DNA from: Alkalimarinus sediminis
GTDB taxonomy: Bacteria; Pseudomonadota; Gammaproteobacteria; Pseudomonadales; Oleiphilaceae
Assembly: GCF_026427595.1 (NCBI RefSeq)
Contig: NZ_CP101527.1
Coordinates: 4,149,001-4,213,000, forward strand
Reading direction: 5' to 3'
DNA length: 64,000 nucleotides
Part shown: piece after piece, positions 1 through 9,400 of the stretch
Layout of the letters: the number at the start of each line of letters is the position of its first letter
How positions within the stretch are numbered: position 1 is the first letter of the stretch
Made by a program: the position numbers and the translations under genes
The notes under the pieces: model-generated
Told to the model about the DNA's origin: nothing
The model's database searches: none
Seen by the model: the letters and a program-made list of their open reading frames with translations, nothing else

Positions 1-233
1 TCGACCACAACACCCTCTGTTTTTTGGCGAGGCTCGGGGATAACTACCACATCACCGGGCATTAAGCGACTAGGGTCTGGTCGCTTTGCTCTGAGTGAAG
101 CGTTGGCCTGATGCTCATATAATGCCTGCCAACTGGAAAGCCCATGCTGATGGGCAATGGATATTAGGCAATCCCCCGGCTGCACAGTATATGTTTTCAT
201 TTCGTTGCTTGATTTCATATTGTCAGGCTTCAT
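1..233 (-). CDS. LysM-domain protein (partial, runs off the left edge)
   Basis: The N-terminal ~77 residues of a protein are visible and the rest lies beyond base 1. Residues from MKTYTVQPGD onward form a LysM fold: YTVQPGD start, SIAHQHGL helix, and a closing LMPGDVVVIP motif. LysM modules bind peptidoglycan or act as docking domains. The start at 233 overlaps the stop of the preceding gene as ATGA, which indicates translational coupling; in-frame ATGs at 218 and 200 are alternatives, the last directly preceding the LysM core. No signal peptide is seen, so the protein may be cytoplasmic. Stand-alone LysM proteins beside proteins like its partner occur in type VI secretion and contractile-injection loci; that placement is inference. 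Confidence 0.75.
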   Translation of the reverse strand, partial: MKPDNMKSSNEMKTYTVQPGDCLISIAHQHGLSSWQALYEHQANASLRAKRPDPSRLMPGDVVVIPEPRQKTEGVVV

Positions 234-1696
234 ATTGCCGGGCTCCATAAGTCCTGATCAAAGTCGGGAAAGGTAATGCGCAACGAATCCAATGATTGAA
301 CAGACATTTCGGCCTCTCCTTGCTCATCCAGTATGCCTTGAGCCACAGTGCCTCGCGCCCCTATCACATCAAAACGAGCATTGCTAACAGGCACCCCCTG
401 TTCATCATGAAGGCTGACATGCAGTGTTTGCAGCACCTTGACGGGCGATAGGTAGACCGAGGCTATTTTTTTCTCGCTCTCCATCCCTTGAGAATCACGG
501 CCTTTCATTCGCACCACTGAGCTTTCCAAACTATCAATATCACCCTGCTCAACACCAAATGCCTGCTGGCTTGAATAATGACTTATGGCGTCAACAGAGG
601 TAGTTTTCTGAATGAGCAGATCAGTATTTGCCTCTAAAGACTCAATAACATCCCATGTCCATTGGCTCGCGCTAAATACAACCCGAACCCCCTTTCGCCC
701 CAACTGATATTCGTTTTCAAGTTTATAAGGCACCCATACACTGTTAAGCCAATGCCCTTCCGCAGTTCGTTCAGCGTCGGCGGGATGAAGGCCAAAACGA
801 TATTGGCTGCGATACCAGGATACTCTTACATCCCGCATTGCGCTGTTTGACTTGACCTCCAGCTCACGCCATAACTGGCCTTTCCAGAAAATATACATCC
901 AGCCATCCCGCAAAATTTCAGCATCATGCTTATCTCGTAGCTCCGAGCAATACCTAAGTGGTTTAATGGGGATAAGCAGGTGGTCCCACTCTGCTTTGTT
1001 AGCCGTACGCAAGCACGGTGTAGCGGCTTTAATCAATGGCAACACCATTGGAGATGGAGGGCCACTCATGGTGATGGCAAGACCTATTTTTCTCGGGTTC
1101 GGCCCTAAATGAGAGAATGTTACCAGGCTGCGATAGGGGATTTGATGATCGTTGTCTGCTGCCAACCGTTGTTTATACTCTTGTTGGTAGGCATTGATAT
1201 GGAGCATTTGTTTTCGGGTTAAATCACGGCCCGCTACTTCAACCACCAGTTTACGGGTTAACACCTCAGATTTAATGGAGGGGGAACGTGATGGCGAAGT
1301 ACTAACTCCGCCGAGGGACTTACCAGCACGCGAAGCAGAAGCAGCCTGAAGGTTGTTCAGATTTTTTGCGGCCGCCTCTTTGTCTAATGGACGACTATCA
1401 CTAGGTGCTTTCATCCAGGATTTAACCTCACCCGGCTTTGCAAGGTCGGCGGGTAGAACGACGGTTAGAAGGTTATCTTCAAGCTGCTGCTTAATGTCCG
1501 AAATTTGCTCTCGTGCGTGAAAACAGGATGATAGCTGGGCTGCGGCATGGGGATTATACTGCACAACACCCTCAGCAAATATTTCGGCCAGGTATTGGCC
1601 TTGTGCAAAGCCAATGACCTCACCTGCATTGGTCAGATCGAAACCCGGAGGGTAAATATCGTAGGTTGTTTGTTGTATAACAACACGTGTTTTCAT
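230..1696 (-). CDS. Uncharacterised 488-aa protein, possibly type VI secretion or injection-system associated
   Basis: I do not recognise the family with certainty. The central part (about residues 215-335), with PIKPLRYCSELRDKH followed by LRDGWMYIFWKGQLWREL, resembles the N-terminal region of VasX-like and related type VI effectors (rise of a strand-rich domain with RDGW/YVF-type motif). The last ~80 residues look like a carboxypeptidase-regulatory or Ig-like beta domain (HVSLHDEQGVPVSNARFDV). Residues 95-155 are low-complexity and probably a linker. No signal peptide or membrane segment is apparent. The start at 1696 is chosen because a perfect AGGAGG (1703-1708) lies 6 bases upstream; the open frame continues upstream to 1798 without such support. 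It is coupled by ATGA to the LysM gene. Function is unknown. Confidence 0.6.
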   Translation of the reverse strand: MKTRVVIQQTTYDIYPPGFDLTNAGEVIGFAQGQYLAEIFAEGVVQYNPHAAAQLSSCFHAREQISDIKQQLEDNLLTVVLPADLAKPGEVKSWMKAPSDSRPLDKEAAAKNLNNLQAASASRAGKSLGGVSTSPSRSPSIKSEVLTRKLVVEVAGRDLTRKQMLHINAYQQEYKQRLAADNDHQIPYRSLVTFSHLGPNPRKIGLAITMSGPPSPMVLPLIKAATPCLRTANKAEWDHLLIPIKPLRYCSELRDKHDAEILRDGWMYIFWKGQLWRELEVKSNSAMRDVRVSWYRSQYRFGLHPADAERTAEGHWLNSVWVPYKLENEYQLGRKGVRVVFSASQWTWDVIESLEANTDLLIQKTTSVDAISHYSSQQAFGVEQGDIDSLESSVVRMKGRDSQGMESEKKIASVYLSPVKVLQTLHVSLHDEQGVPVSNARFDVIGARGTVAQGILDEQGEAEMSVQSLDSLRITFPDFDQDLWSPAI

Positions 1697-2100
1697 TTTT
1701 GGCCTCCTGCCAGACTTTGCGCCTATCTCGTCGGCTTCCTGCCGAACGTCTGATGCTTCAAAAACTGCTAAATTGGGAAGTGCTACAAGAACCAGCACTG
1801 GCGCAATTATATTACAACGAGTGAAGAATAGGCCAATTTATTTGCCGATGATTTAACCATCAGCATTTAATGCCAGAGCCGTAAGTGGAGCAAGACTAAC
1901 TACCTCTCTACAGACCATATTGTATAAGTTAAGGGTTAAAACCTTGGGGCGAAAAGAGCGGCTTATTAGTCGCTCTTTATGCTTACAGATCAAATATAAT
2001 ACACACGTACCATATTTGGTAAAAACACTTTGCTTATTCACCCGCTGTTGGATTAACCTCGCCGCTACGTTTTATTTACTGTAACAGCAGGGCTCGATCC
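1697..2100. other. Intergenic region between divergent genes, with one orphan hairpin
   Basis: About 400 bases separate the minus-strand 488-aa gene from the plus-strand amidohydrolase, so promoters for both must lie here. A short open frame on the minus strand (1853-2041) has no recognisable product and I do not call it. The one clear structure is a hairpin at 1952-1978, listed separately. Confidence 0.5.
1952..1978 (-). terminator. Orphan terminator-like hairpin
   Basis: Arms AAAGAGCG (1953-1960) and CGCTCTTT (1971-1978) pair perfectly around a 10-base loop. Read on the minus strand the stem is followed by TTTT, as in a Rho-independent terminator. No annotated gene ends here, so it might close an unannotated small RNA transcribed leftward from about 2020-2080, or be a fortuitous hairpin. 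Confidence 0.35.
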
Positions 2101-3579
2101 ATGACGTTAAACATACACAACTTATTAAAGCTAAAGGCTATTTGCTTACTTTTATTAAGTGCTTTAATTAGCACAAGTTGCGCTCTTTTTTCTACAGCAC
2201 CTCCACTAGCGATCAAAAACGGTACCTCTTCAGTCATCATTCTACAAAATGCAGACGTTTTTAGCGGCAACCCTGATGACCCTGTAAGCGAAAACCACAG
2301 CATTCTTATTCGTAATGGCAACATCGAACGAATCAGTTCAGAAGATATCATTTTAGATGGTGCAACCGTCATTGATAGCACGGGGAAAATGATTATTCCA
2401 GGGCTAATTGATATGCATGTTCATACTCATGGGCCAGGTACACCTATGTGGAAGATGCGAGTGCCTGATGACACATTAGTTGACCGAAATTTATCTGCAT
2501 TTTTGTATTCAGGTGTCACTACTGTTTTTGATATGGGTGCGCCTATCAATGACATCCAAAAGACAGTTAAGCGAGTTACAGAAGAAGATAAGGTGAACCC
2601 ACGAGTTTTCTATGCAGGTCCTATGATCAGCAAGCGTGATGGGCACCCCGCTTATATGATGAAAGAGTCATTTCCCTGGCCCGCTTCAAGCTTAGCAGTC
2701 AGCCAGCTTGTCGGCTCTGTCGATGATGCAGAGGATATCATCGGGTATATAGATGAGAACAAGTCGAAAGGCTCTTCGATGACTAAAATTGTAATTGATC
2801 AAATCCCATTGGGCATCCCCTCTCTTTCAACAGAAGAAGCTGCCGTTGCAGTTGAACACTCAAAGAAACTAGGACTCAAAGTCGGTGCTCATATTGGCTC
2901 TGAGGCAGACCTCATTACCGGCATGGATGCGGGCGTTGATTATTTTGTTCACGGCGTTTACCGCTCCAGCATATCTGATAAAACAATTGAACGAATGAAA
3001 TCGGCCAATGTGACGATGGCACCAACACTGGTAGTATTTAATCAGATGGATCGATTATTTCAGCGAGAGCTCAGCTTTGGCACCATGGACAAAGAGATTC
3101 TTGAAACAGACTTATTGGCATCTTACAACAACCCTCCTTCTGACTTAAAAATAGAAGACCAAAAAGCTGAAATTCAGAACTATGTACATGAATTAAACGT
3201 ATTTAAAGACCAAAAGTTTAACAACATAAAGCGTATGAAAGCCGCTGGCATCAGAATTTTAGCAGCCTCTGATTCGCCTAATGTAGGTAATGTTGCGGGT
3301 TCATCATTGCACGATGAACTGCAAATGCTGGTTGAGAAGTGTGGATTTACCCCTATCGAGGCGATTGCTGCAGCGACTTACTTATCTGGCCGATACCTTG
3401 AGGAGTTAAACCTGACTCAAGGTTTAGGATATATAACAGAAGGGGCAAAAGCCGATTTACTCATACTCGATGGGGACTTCCGGGATGACATTAATAACAC
3501 CCGGAAGATCTCAATGGTCATAGCGGACGGTAAGTTAGTTGAGCGCGATTTAAGCACCGTTAAGCACTCGCCAAACTAA
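2101..3579 (+). CDS. Secreted or lipoprotein amidohydrolase family protein
   Basis: Metal-dependent hydrolase of the amidohydrolase superfamily (imidazolonepropionase/prolidase-like group). Motifs seen in order: GLIDMHVHTH with the HxH metal pair H106/H108, a candidate bridging lysine in MTKIVIDQ, histidines in VGAHIG and YFVHGVY, and the catalytic aspartate in AASDSPN. A GAKADLLILDGD segment near the C terminus closes the composite beta domain. The N terminus has a hydrophobic segment (residues 10-24) ending in STSC, so export, perhaps as a lipoprotein with an imperfect lipobox, is likely. The substrate cannot be read from sequence. It stands alone on the plus strand and converges with the PLD gene 23 bases downstream. 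Confidence 0.85.
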   Translation: MTLNIHNLLKLKAICLLLLSALISTSCALFSTAPPLAIKNGTSSVIILQNADVFSGNPDDPVSENHSILIRNGNIERISSEDIILDGATVIDSTGKMIIPGLIDMHVHTHGPGTPMWKMRVPDDTLVDRNLSAFLYSGVTTVFDMGAPINDIQKTVKRVTEEDKVNPRVFYAGPMISKRDGHPAYMMKESFPWPASSLAVSQLVGSVDDAEDIIGYIDENKSKGSSMTKIVIDQIPLGIPSLSTEEAAVAVEHSKKLGLKVGAHIGSEADLITGMDAGVDYFVHGVYRSSISDKTIERMKSANVTMAPTLVVFNQMDRLFQRELSFGTMDKEILETDLLASYNNPPSDLKIEDQKAEIQNYVHELNVFKDQKFNNIKRMKAAGIRILAASDSPNVGNVAGSSLHDELQMLVEKCGFTPIEAIAAATYLSGRYLEELNLTQGLGYITEGAKADLLILDGDFRDDINNTRKISMVIADGKLVERDLSTVKHSPN

Positions 3580-3612
3580 TAAACCTAACCAAACTAATAA
3601 ACCTAACCAAAC
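3571..3612. repeat. 18-bp tandem repeat, 2.3 copies, between convergent stop codons
   Basis: The unit CCAAACTAATAAACCTAA occurs at 3571-3588 and 3589-3606, followed by a partial CCAAAC. It contains the TAA stop of the amidohydrolase and abuts the TAG stop of the PLD gene. It looks like a recent slippage or duplication event. Confidence 0.8.
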
Positions 3613-4286
3613 AGTGACCAAAGCGCCTCGAACTTGCGCTGAAACTCATCAACAATGGCAACTTCACCATTGACCACAATGTTCTCCTGATTATAGCGAG
3701 ATGCACTGCGGGTCCAGTTGAAGCTGCCATTGAGCAAGATAGCGTTATCAAACACCGCAAATTTATGGTGCATATGATTGGGGCTTCTATCCATTCTAAG
3801 TTTAACGCCTTTACTCGCTAGCTCATCAACATCGCTGCCTAAATCATTTGATTTGTCATTATCGGTAATAATCCGAACCTTAATACCCCGCTGGTGAGCC
3901 TTATAGATCGCTTCACTCAGGGTGTCGTCGGATATCGTGAATACGCAGATATCAATCGATTGTTTAGCTTGATGGCACAAATCGATAATTTTACGACGAC
4001 ACTCGTCACCAGGGCTAAAGTGAGCCGAGCTTTCAATTGTGTTTTCAAGCGCACCGCTATCAAGGGTTTTAACCACTTGTTCCAGCCACTTAATCACCTT
4101 AAAGGTTTGGCTTGGGTCTTCATCAATGCATTCTCGCACCCAATCAAACCCTTTATTTCTAAGAAAACGACGCTCATCTTTTGATAAAGACGGCGCTAGC
4201 GCTCTTAGCTCTACCTTTTCATCATTGCTCAACTTTACATCATCTAGCGTCGCGCGGAGCTGAGTTTCTAGTGCCTTTAGTCTCAT
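3603..4286 (-). CDS. Phospholipase D-like nuclease domain protein
   Basis: A 227-residue protein with one PLD/Nuc-type HKD motif in its C-terminal half: H173, K175 and D180 (HHKFAVFD), then G187, S188 and N190 (GSFN). Enzymes with a single HKD motif (bacterial Nuc, mitochondrial PLD6) dimerise to form the active site and cleave nucleic-acid or lipid phosphodiesters. The N-terminal ~90 residues are charged and helical with no family recognised. No signal peptide is seen, so a cytoplasmic nuclease or nuclease-like role is more likely than the periplasmic Nuc. The gene begins 31 bases after hipA on the same strand, suggesting co-transcription with hipBA. An AGGA lies about 9 bases before the ATG. 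Confidence 0.85.
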   Translation of the reverse strand: MRLKALETQLRATLDDVKLSNDEKVELRALAPSLSKDERRFLRNKGFDWVRECIDEDPSQTFKVIKWLEQVVKTLDSGALENTIESSAHFSPGDECRRKIIDLCHQAKQSIDICVFTISDDTLSEAIYKAHQRGIKVRIITDNDKSNDLGSDVDELASKGVKLRMDRSPNHMHHKFAVFDNAILLNGSFNWTRSASRYNQENIVVNGEVAIVDEFQRKFEALWSLFG

Positions 4287-4317
4287 TTCTGACGTCCTAT
4301 TTTAGGTTTTCTATTGA

Positions 4318-5553
4318 TTAGGTGTCATCTAATAATGACTGCGCCATGAGTGTCGCCATCACTTGAGCAATCGGTGAGAACGCTTCATGTTCTTGTGCTA
4401 ACTCGTTTACTAGCGACAAGGTTACTTTGCTAGCTTGTTCTACCTCTTTAACGGCCTGGTTAATATTTTTATTATTTAACCCACAATGCTGCACCGCAAA
4501 ACGTTGAAGCACCTTCCACTTTGGCCACCGTTTTGACCCCGTAAGACTAAGTGCCATGGTGTCAGAAGGGATATAGGGCACTGTACTAACAATATCAAAA
4601 ATGGGGGCTAATTGACGCCTAACAGAAGGCAGTTCTCCCGATTTATAAGATTGTAAGCTAGGGTAGATAACACCGATGTTTTTTAAGTGCGCATCACCAT
4701 TACGAACCATGATATTGATTAGCGTTAGTTTAAAGAAATCATACAAGGCTTGCTGTTGATCTTCGGGTGACACAAACTGTCGAATGGTGTTTGCACAAGA
4801 CTCCAAACTGGCGTCATACTTTTCACGAGTGCCTTTACCTTGGAGCACACAAAAGTCCTCAAAACCTAAGGCGTTGCCGGTTTCGTCTAAATCAAACCGT
4901 TTGCTGACAAGCAACTTCCCATTATCACTCAAGTAAAACTCTGGTACCTGTAACCCTGCATTCCGAGCCAGAGTTAAGCAAACAAATTCATTACAACCTA
5001 GCTCTGGATATTCAGGCCCCCAACTCTTAACGATATAAGACTGAAAGGGAAGGGTTGCCTTGCTTGTGATGTTGATCTGTTGCTCAGCGGGGATTTCGTC
5101 CGTCACACTTAACAGTACTTTAGGTTGTACGCCCGCAACCCCTGAACAAGTAGCAAAACGCCCTAATAACTGCTCAAACAATGACACATCAGTACTAGCA
5201 AGCAATGTCTTCAAATCCGGTAAAGTATCTTTGTTTTCTGGAAGAGGCTGACCCGCTATTGTATAGGCGATACGGCCAATTTGATTTGACCCTAACAGAG
5301 CCAACATCGATAGATCATTACTGCCATATTGTTTGGCGGTAGCTCTCTCAATTGCCTGCCTAAGATGCCCTTCTGGCAGATTCATTTGAAAGACAGGGTG
5401 CAAGCTCGGTTGGTTATAACTTTCAATGCGCACCGGCATCGTTAAAGACAAGGCCTCTTCGGTATCCAGCCCATAACTAAATATATGCTTCTCTTGCTCT
5501 TTTTGTAGCTGCCCCACTTCATGCGAGTTTACATAAACATCAACACTGGCCAT
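4318..5553 (-). CDS. hipA: HipA family serine/threonine-protein kinase toxin
   Basis: Kinase toxin of a HipBA type II toxin-antitoxin pair. The N-terminal HipA domain (residues ~1-110) is followed by the kinase core: GVAGVQPKVLLS (residues 138-149, the nucleotide-binding loop), an ATP-contacting lysine in YIVKSW (K176), CNEFVCLTLAR, LLVSKRFD, and the catalytic loop RNGDAHLKN with D287 and N292. IFDIVSTVPY supplies the metal-binding aspartate. At 411 residues it is close to the E. coli length (440). E. coli HipA phosphorylates glutamyl-tRNA synthetase and induces persistence; whether this homologue shares the target is unknown. Its ATG overlaps the hipB stop by one base (TAATG), so the pair is translationally coupled. 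Confidence 0.95.
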   Translation of the reverse strand: MASVDVYVNSHEVGQLQKEQEKHIFSYGLDTEEALSLTMPVRIESYNQPSLHPVFQMNLPEGHLRQAIERATAKQYGSNDLSMLALLGSNQIGRIAYTIAGQPLPENKDTLPDLKTLLASTDVSLFEQLLGRFATCSGVAGVQPKVLLSVTDEIPAEQQINITSKATLPFQSYIVKSWGPEYPELGCNEFVCLTLARNAGLQVPEFYLSDNGKLLVSKRFDLDETGNALGFEDFCVLQGKGTREKYDASLESCANTIRQFVSPEDQQQALYDFFKLTLINIMVRNGDAHLKNIGVIYPSLQSYKSGELPSVRRQLAPIFDIVSTVPYIPSDTMALSLTGSKRWPKWKVLQRFAVQHCGLNNKNINQAVKEVEQASKVTLSLVNELAQEHEAFSPIAQVMATLMAQSLLDDT

Positions 5554-5807
5554 TAACGATCCTTTTGAGATTGCAGCTGTTCTAAAGTGGGTAATCCAAT
5601 ATCGGCCAACACAAGCGACTTGCCTAGTAAGCCCAATACTCGCTGAACCTTACGAATGCCTATATCTGAATAGTCATTTCTCTCCAATGACCCTATGGTG
5701 GTCCTATCCAAGCCAGACAATTCAGCTAGCCGTTTCTGACTCCATCCCTTTTGCTTTCGTAAGGTTTGTATCTGCTCACCCATCTGATCAAATGCATTCA
5801 TTGGCAT
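5553..5807 (-). CDS. hipB: HipB-like antitoxin, XRE-family repressor
   Basis: Small DNA-binding antitoxin with an XRE/HTH_3 fold: LRKQKGWSQKRLAELSGLDRTTIGSLERN is the typical helix-turn-helix run, followed by DIGIRKVQRVLGLLGKSLVL, as in HipB. By homology it neutralises HipA and autorepresses the operon. I use the ATG at 5807 (84 aa); a TTG at 5816 and an ATG at 5801 are possible and no Shine-Dalgarno decides among them. Two matching operators lie directly upstream (5841-5898). Confidence 0.9.
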   Translation of the reverse strand: MPMNAFDQMGEQIQTLRKQKGWSQKRLAELSGLDRTTIGSLERNDYSDIGIRKVQRVLGLLGKSLVLADIGLPTLEQLQSQKDR

Positions 5808-5840
5808 CACTATCAATAATAAACATTTTCGACTTCATTT

Positions 5841-5858
5841 TGATGAATATAGCCATCA
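5841..5858. promoter_or_regulatory. Putative HipB operator O1
   Basis: TGATGAATATAGCCATCA: perfect 5-bp inverted arms TGATG/CATCA around 8 bases. The architecture equals the E. coli HipB operator (TATCC-N8-GGATA) with different arm bases. It lies 34 bp upstream of the hipB start. Confidence 0.65.
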
Positions 5859-5880
5859 TATTAAGAATAATCAATATTTA

Positions 5881-5898
5881 TGATGCTTATATTCATCA
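5881..5898. promoter_or_regulatory. Putative HipB operator O2
   Basis: TGATGCTTATATTCATCA: same TGATG-N8-CATCA pattern, exactly 40 bp from O1, placing both on nearly the same helical face. The two sites are also near-inverted copies of each other over 19 bp. O2 ends 8 bases before the stop codon of the rhomboid gene. Confidence 0.65.
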
Positions 5899-5905
5899 CA
5901 ACCAA

Positions 5906-6469
5906 CTACCTCTTTCTCTTAAAAATCTTCCAAGTAGACAGCCAAGCGGCCAACACACCCGATATGGCTCCAAAAAAATGAGCTTCAAATGAGATGGATG
6001 AGTCCTGTGGGAGTACGCCATAGATCATGCCGCCATACAAAAATACCACGACCAGTGCGATAAAAATGTTGAGTGGGCGTCTATCAAACCATGCAAGCGC
6101 GATACTCAGACTCCAAAGACCAAATATCCACCCGCTGGCACCAATATGCATGGCAGGCCGACCGAACAGCCAAACCAGAATACCAGTCAAGGTAACAATA
6201 AATAAGCTGCTCCAGACATAGAGCCGCACTGTTCTCAGCAAACAAAGCCAACTGAATATCGCCAACCCGATCAAGTTATTAATCAGGTGAGTGAGATTGC
6301 CATGCAGTAGTGGCGAACTATAGATATAAGGCAGGCTATTTGGATCACGAGGGAGTATCCCAAACTGATTCAAATGCCCACCTAAACCCATGTTAATCAC
6401 ATGTACCAAGCTCAATACACCACATACGGTTAAGACAATTTTAAAGCGTTGCCAAAAGGCTCTAATCAC
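5906..6469 (-). CDS. Rhomboid family intramembrane serine protease
   Basis: A 187-residue membrane protein with about six transmembrane helices and rhomboid hallmarks: HGNLTHLINN (H56, H61, N65), the catalytic serine in GASG (S112), and the catalytic histidine in FEAHFFGAISG (H164). It resembles the compact bacterial GlpG core without a cytoplasmic extension. It would cleave single-pass membrane proteins inside the lipid bilayer; the substrate is unknown. The GTG start at 6469 overlaps the stop of the giant ATPase gene by four bases (GTGA), so it is translationally coupled to that gene and probably belongs to the PspA/flotillin envelope-stress unit rather than to hipBA downstream. Confidence 0.92.
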   Translation of the reverse strand: MIRAFWQRFKIVLTVCGVLSLVHVINMGLGGHLNQFGILPRDPNSLPYIYSSPLLHGNLTHLINNLIGLAIFSWLCLLRTVRLYVWSSLFIVTLTGILVWLFGRPAMHIGASGWIFGLWSLSIALAWFDRRPLNIFIALVVVFLYGGMIYGVLPQDSSISFEAHFFGAISGVLAAWLSTWKIFKRKR

Positions 6470-9400
6470 TCTTTAGAGCCTTTACCGCCAGGACCTTTAC
6501 TAACGGGGCCATTACGACCTCCTGATAGTTCAGATTCAAGCTGCCTGAGTTGCGTCGATATTTCGGCCATTTTTTCATGGGTTCGAAGATCAATATCAAT
6601 CTTCTTATCCATGGTTCTAACTAACGGAAAGATGCTATTTTCCATGGTGTTAGCCAGTACACGCAGCACTTTATCAAGACCAGGAACCGGTTGATTAACA
6701 ACTTCTACTTTTGGCACTGGCAACGTTTTACTTTCTACTGACTTTTGCTCTTGCACAACGTCATAACCAGCCGAGAGAACATCGCCAATGCGATTCAACG
6801 AGCTATTGATAACATCAAGCTGCTGCGTGGTTCTATCACCCTGACGATTATCTGAGTCAATGTCGCGGCTAGTAACATTATCTGCAACATCACCTAACTG
6901 TTTTATACTATCGACAAGGTCAACTAATTGAGCCACTACTTTGCCACCGACATCGGTATCATCTCCACCCATGGCCTTATTGCGGGTAAAGTCTTTCTTA
7001 ATCTGCTGCCAGCGCTGCTGCTCTTCGTCGGTCATATTACCGCGAAGTTCGGCCAGCTTTAGCAAGTTCTCTTCGGCACCACTGGTAAGTAGTTGAGACT
7101 CACCCAAGTAGTGATCAGAGATCATCTGCATCAGTTCGTCTTCGTTCATCACCGATGATACTTTTTCGGCCATCTTGTTCATGTTCCGGTAACTTCCTTG
7201 GAGCTTGAACGACGGTTCGGTTCGATAGCTATCGTCTTGTGCGGCTGAGGCAATATATTGTTGGTTAACTTTTAAGATAATTTCTTGAATCGTAAACAGT
7301 TTCTGCAATACACCAGAAATTTCGTTAACTTCAGCACCACTATATTGATGACTCAAATCGGTGGTTGCTATATTTTCACCTTGCGCCAGCTTCACCAACT
7401 TGTAGATATCACTCATCTCTCGTGTCGCCAAAGGCGCTAATACCGGGTTAGAGGTTAAGCTGTTTTCAATGTAACTCAGCGCAAACTGCTCATCCATACC
7501 ACCCAGAATATCGCCAAGGTTGTAGATATCGGCTCGGTTGGCCAACATATCAGGCACCTTAAAGGCTTCACCAGATTCAGTATAAGGGTTACCCGCCATC
7601 ACTACACAGAACTTCTTACCACGCATGTCATAGGTTTTGGTTTTACCTTTCCAGATACCTTCGATGCGACGAGTACCATCACAAAGCGAGATAAATTTCT
7701 GCAAGAACTCAGGGTGCGTATGCTGAATATCATCGAGATAGAGCATGACATTGTTACCCATCTCTAAGCCTAGATTGAGCTTCTCCAACTCTTGTCTTGC
7801 CGTGGCATTGGGTGCTTGCTCAGGGTCTAAAGACAATACATCATGCCCTAGGGAGGGACAGTTGATCTTCATAAAGATCAAGCCTAGCCGGCTAGCGACA
7901 TACTCCATCAAGGTTGTTTTACCATAGCCAGGAGGCGAGATCATCATCAGTAAGCCCATCAGGTCGGTACGTTTATTCTCTCCCACCGTCCCCATCTGCT
8001 TCGCCAAATTGTCACCAATTAGTGGCAAGTATGATTCGTTAATCAACCGGTTACGCACAAACGAGCTGAGAGGTTTAGGTTTGAAAGTGTCTAACCTTAA
8101 CGCTTCACGCTCTTCATCAATTATCGACTGACGCAGCGTCAAGTAGTCATGGTAGCCTTTAACAACACGTTGCTGATGGTCATCGAGTCGCTGAAAGAAC
8201 TCATCTAACGCAAATGATAATTGCTGATTTTCAATACGTGGGTGGTCACCTAATAATCCGTTGACCGTGAGTTCTACGTCGACCTCTGTAGGTCTGCGCT
8301 CTATTCGACCATCTGCATTAACCAGGGCAATAGCTTCCGGAATATAACGAACCAAGTGATCCAGACTCTTACCCTCTGCTAGCGCTGTCAACCATGAAGC
8401 ACTCAAATGCCAACGTTCAGCAACCTGTCCTTTAAGCTTTTCCAGTGAAGACTGATACTTACGCCACGAGACATCATCCAGTGTGCGCTTGAGTTCATCT
8501 ACCAGAGATTGCGCATATTTACTGGATATAAAGTCGACTTGGTCACGGCTTAATTCTGCAATCAGGTACTCTGCTGCACGCTCAATATCACGCTCAGTCA
8601 CACTAATGGGGTGTAACTCTATAAAGAGACGAATCGCTTGTGCGGCTTCTTCGACTAACAGTTGAGTCGCTCGTTGATTATTAAAGATAGCCAACATGTG
8701 AGCAGCAGATTGAGCACGCTCATGCCAAGTTACTGCTTTTGCCTTTATCGATAACAAGAGCGGTGCATCATCTCGCCCAGCATGAATGGTATTAGCCCAA
8801 AATACTTGCGCCAAACCACGACATAGAGGGTCAAACCTTAATAAATCGGCACTATCCATCGCAGGAATTAACTGCTGTAACAACAACACAGCATCATGGT
8901 CATGAATACCCTTTTGATAGCCTTCTTTATAGCGCGGTACGGCAAATGTTCTAACCAATTTAAGTAGCGCGTCTGTATCTAACAGTGCCTCCCGTAATAG
9001 CTCATTACTCAACTCATGCTCTTCTTTTTCAGCCGCATTGAGTACCAATATGGCTAAGTATTCAGCCCTATATACCGATGGCGTTTCTGACTCTAAGGTC
9101 ATATCCCAATAAGGGCGCAAGTCGAGTAATTCTGTTCTTGTCAGCTCTTCAAAAAAGTCGGTGCCAGTCAGGTGAACATTCAGTTCGCCATTGCGTGGCA
9201 CAATGGTGAGATCAAGCTCTTGGGTATTCACGCTAAATTTATGGCGTGGCCCTAGCTTTATAACCTTACCACCCTCTTCATAGATATCAGTTTTATCTCT
9301 GAGTGAACGCAGTGCCTGCTCTTTAATCGACTTAAAACGTGACTCCACGTCATCTGCTTTAACTACGCTATCAAGTTCACGCAGACGTTCGACCATCTCT

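Noticed and set aside
1853-2041. 62-codon minus-strand open frame
   Set aside because: No ribosome-binding site, no recognisable motif, and it spans the orphan hairpin.
1851-2054. ATTTAAC and GTTGGAT resembling integron attC core sites
   Set aside because: They are ~200 bp apart without the symmetric inner sites of attC, and no cassette array or integrase is present.
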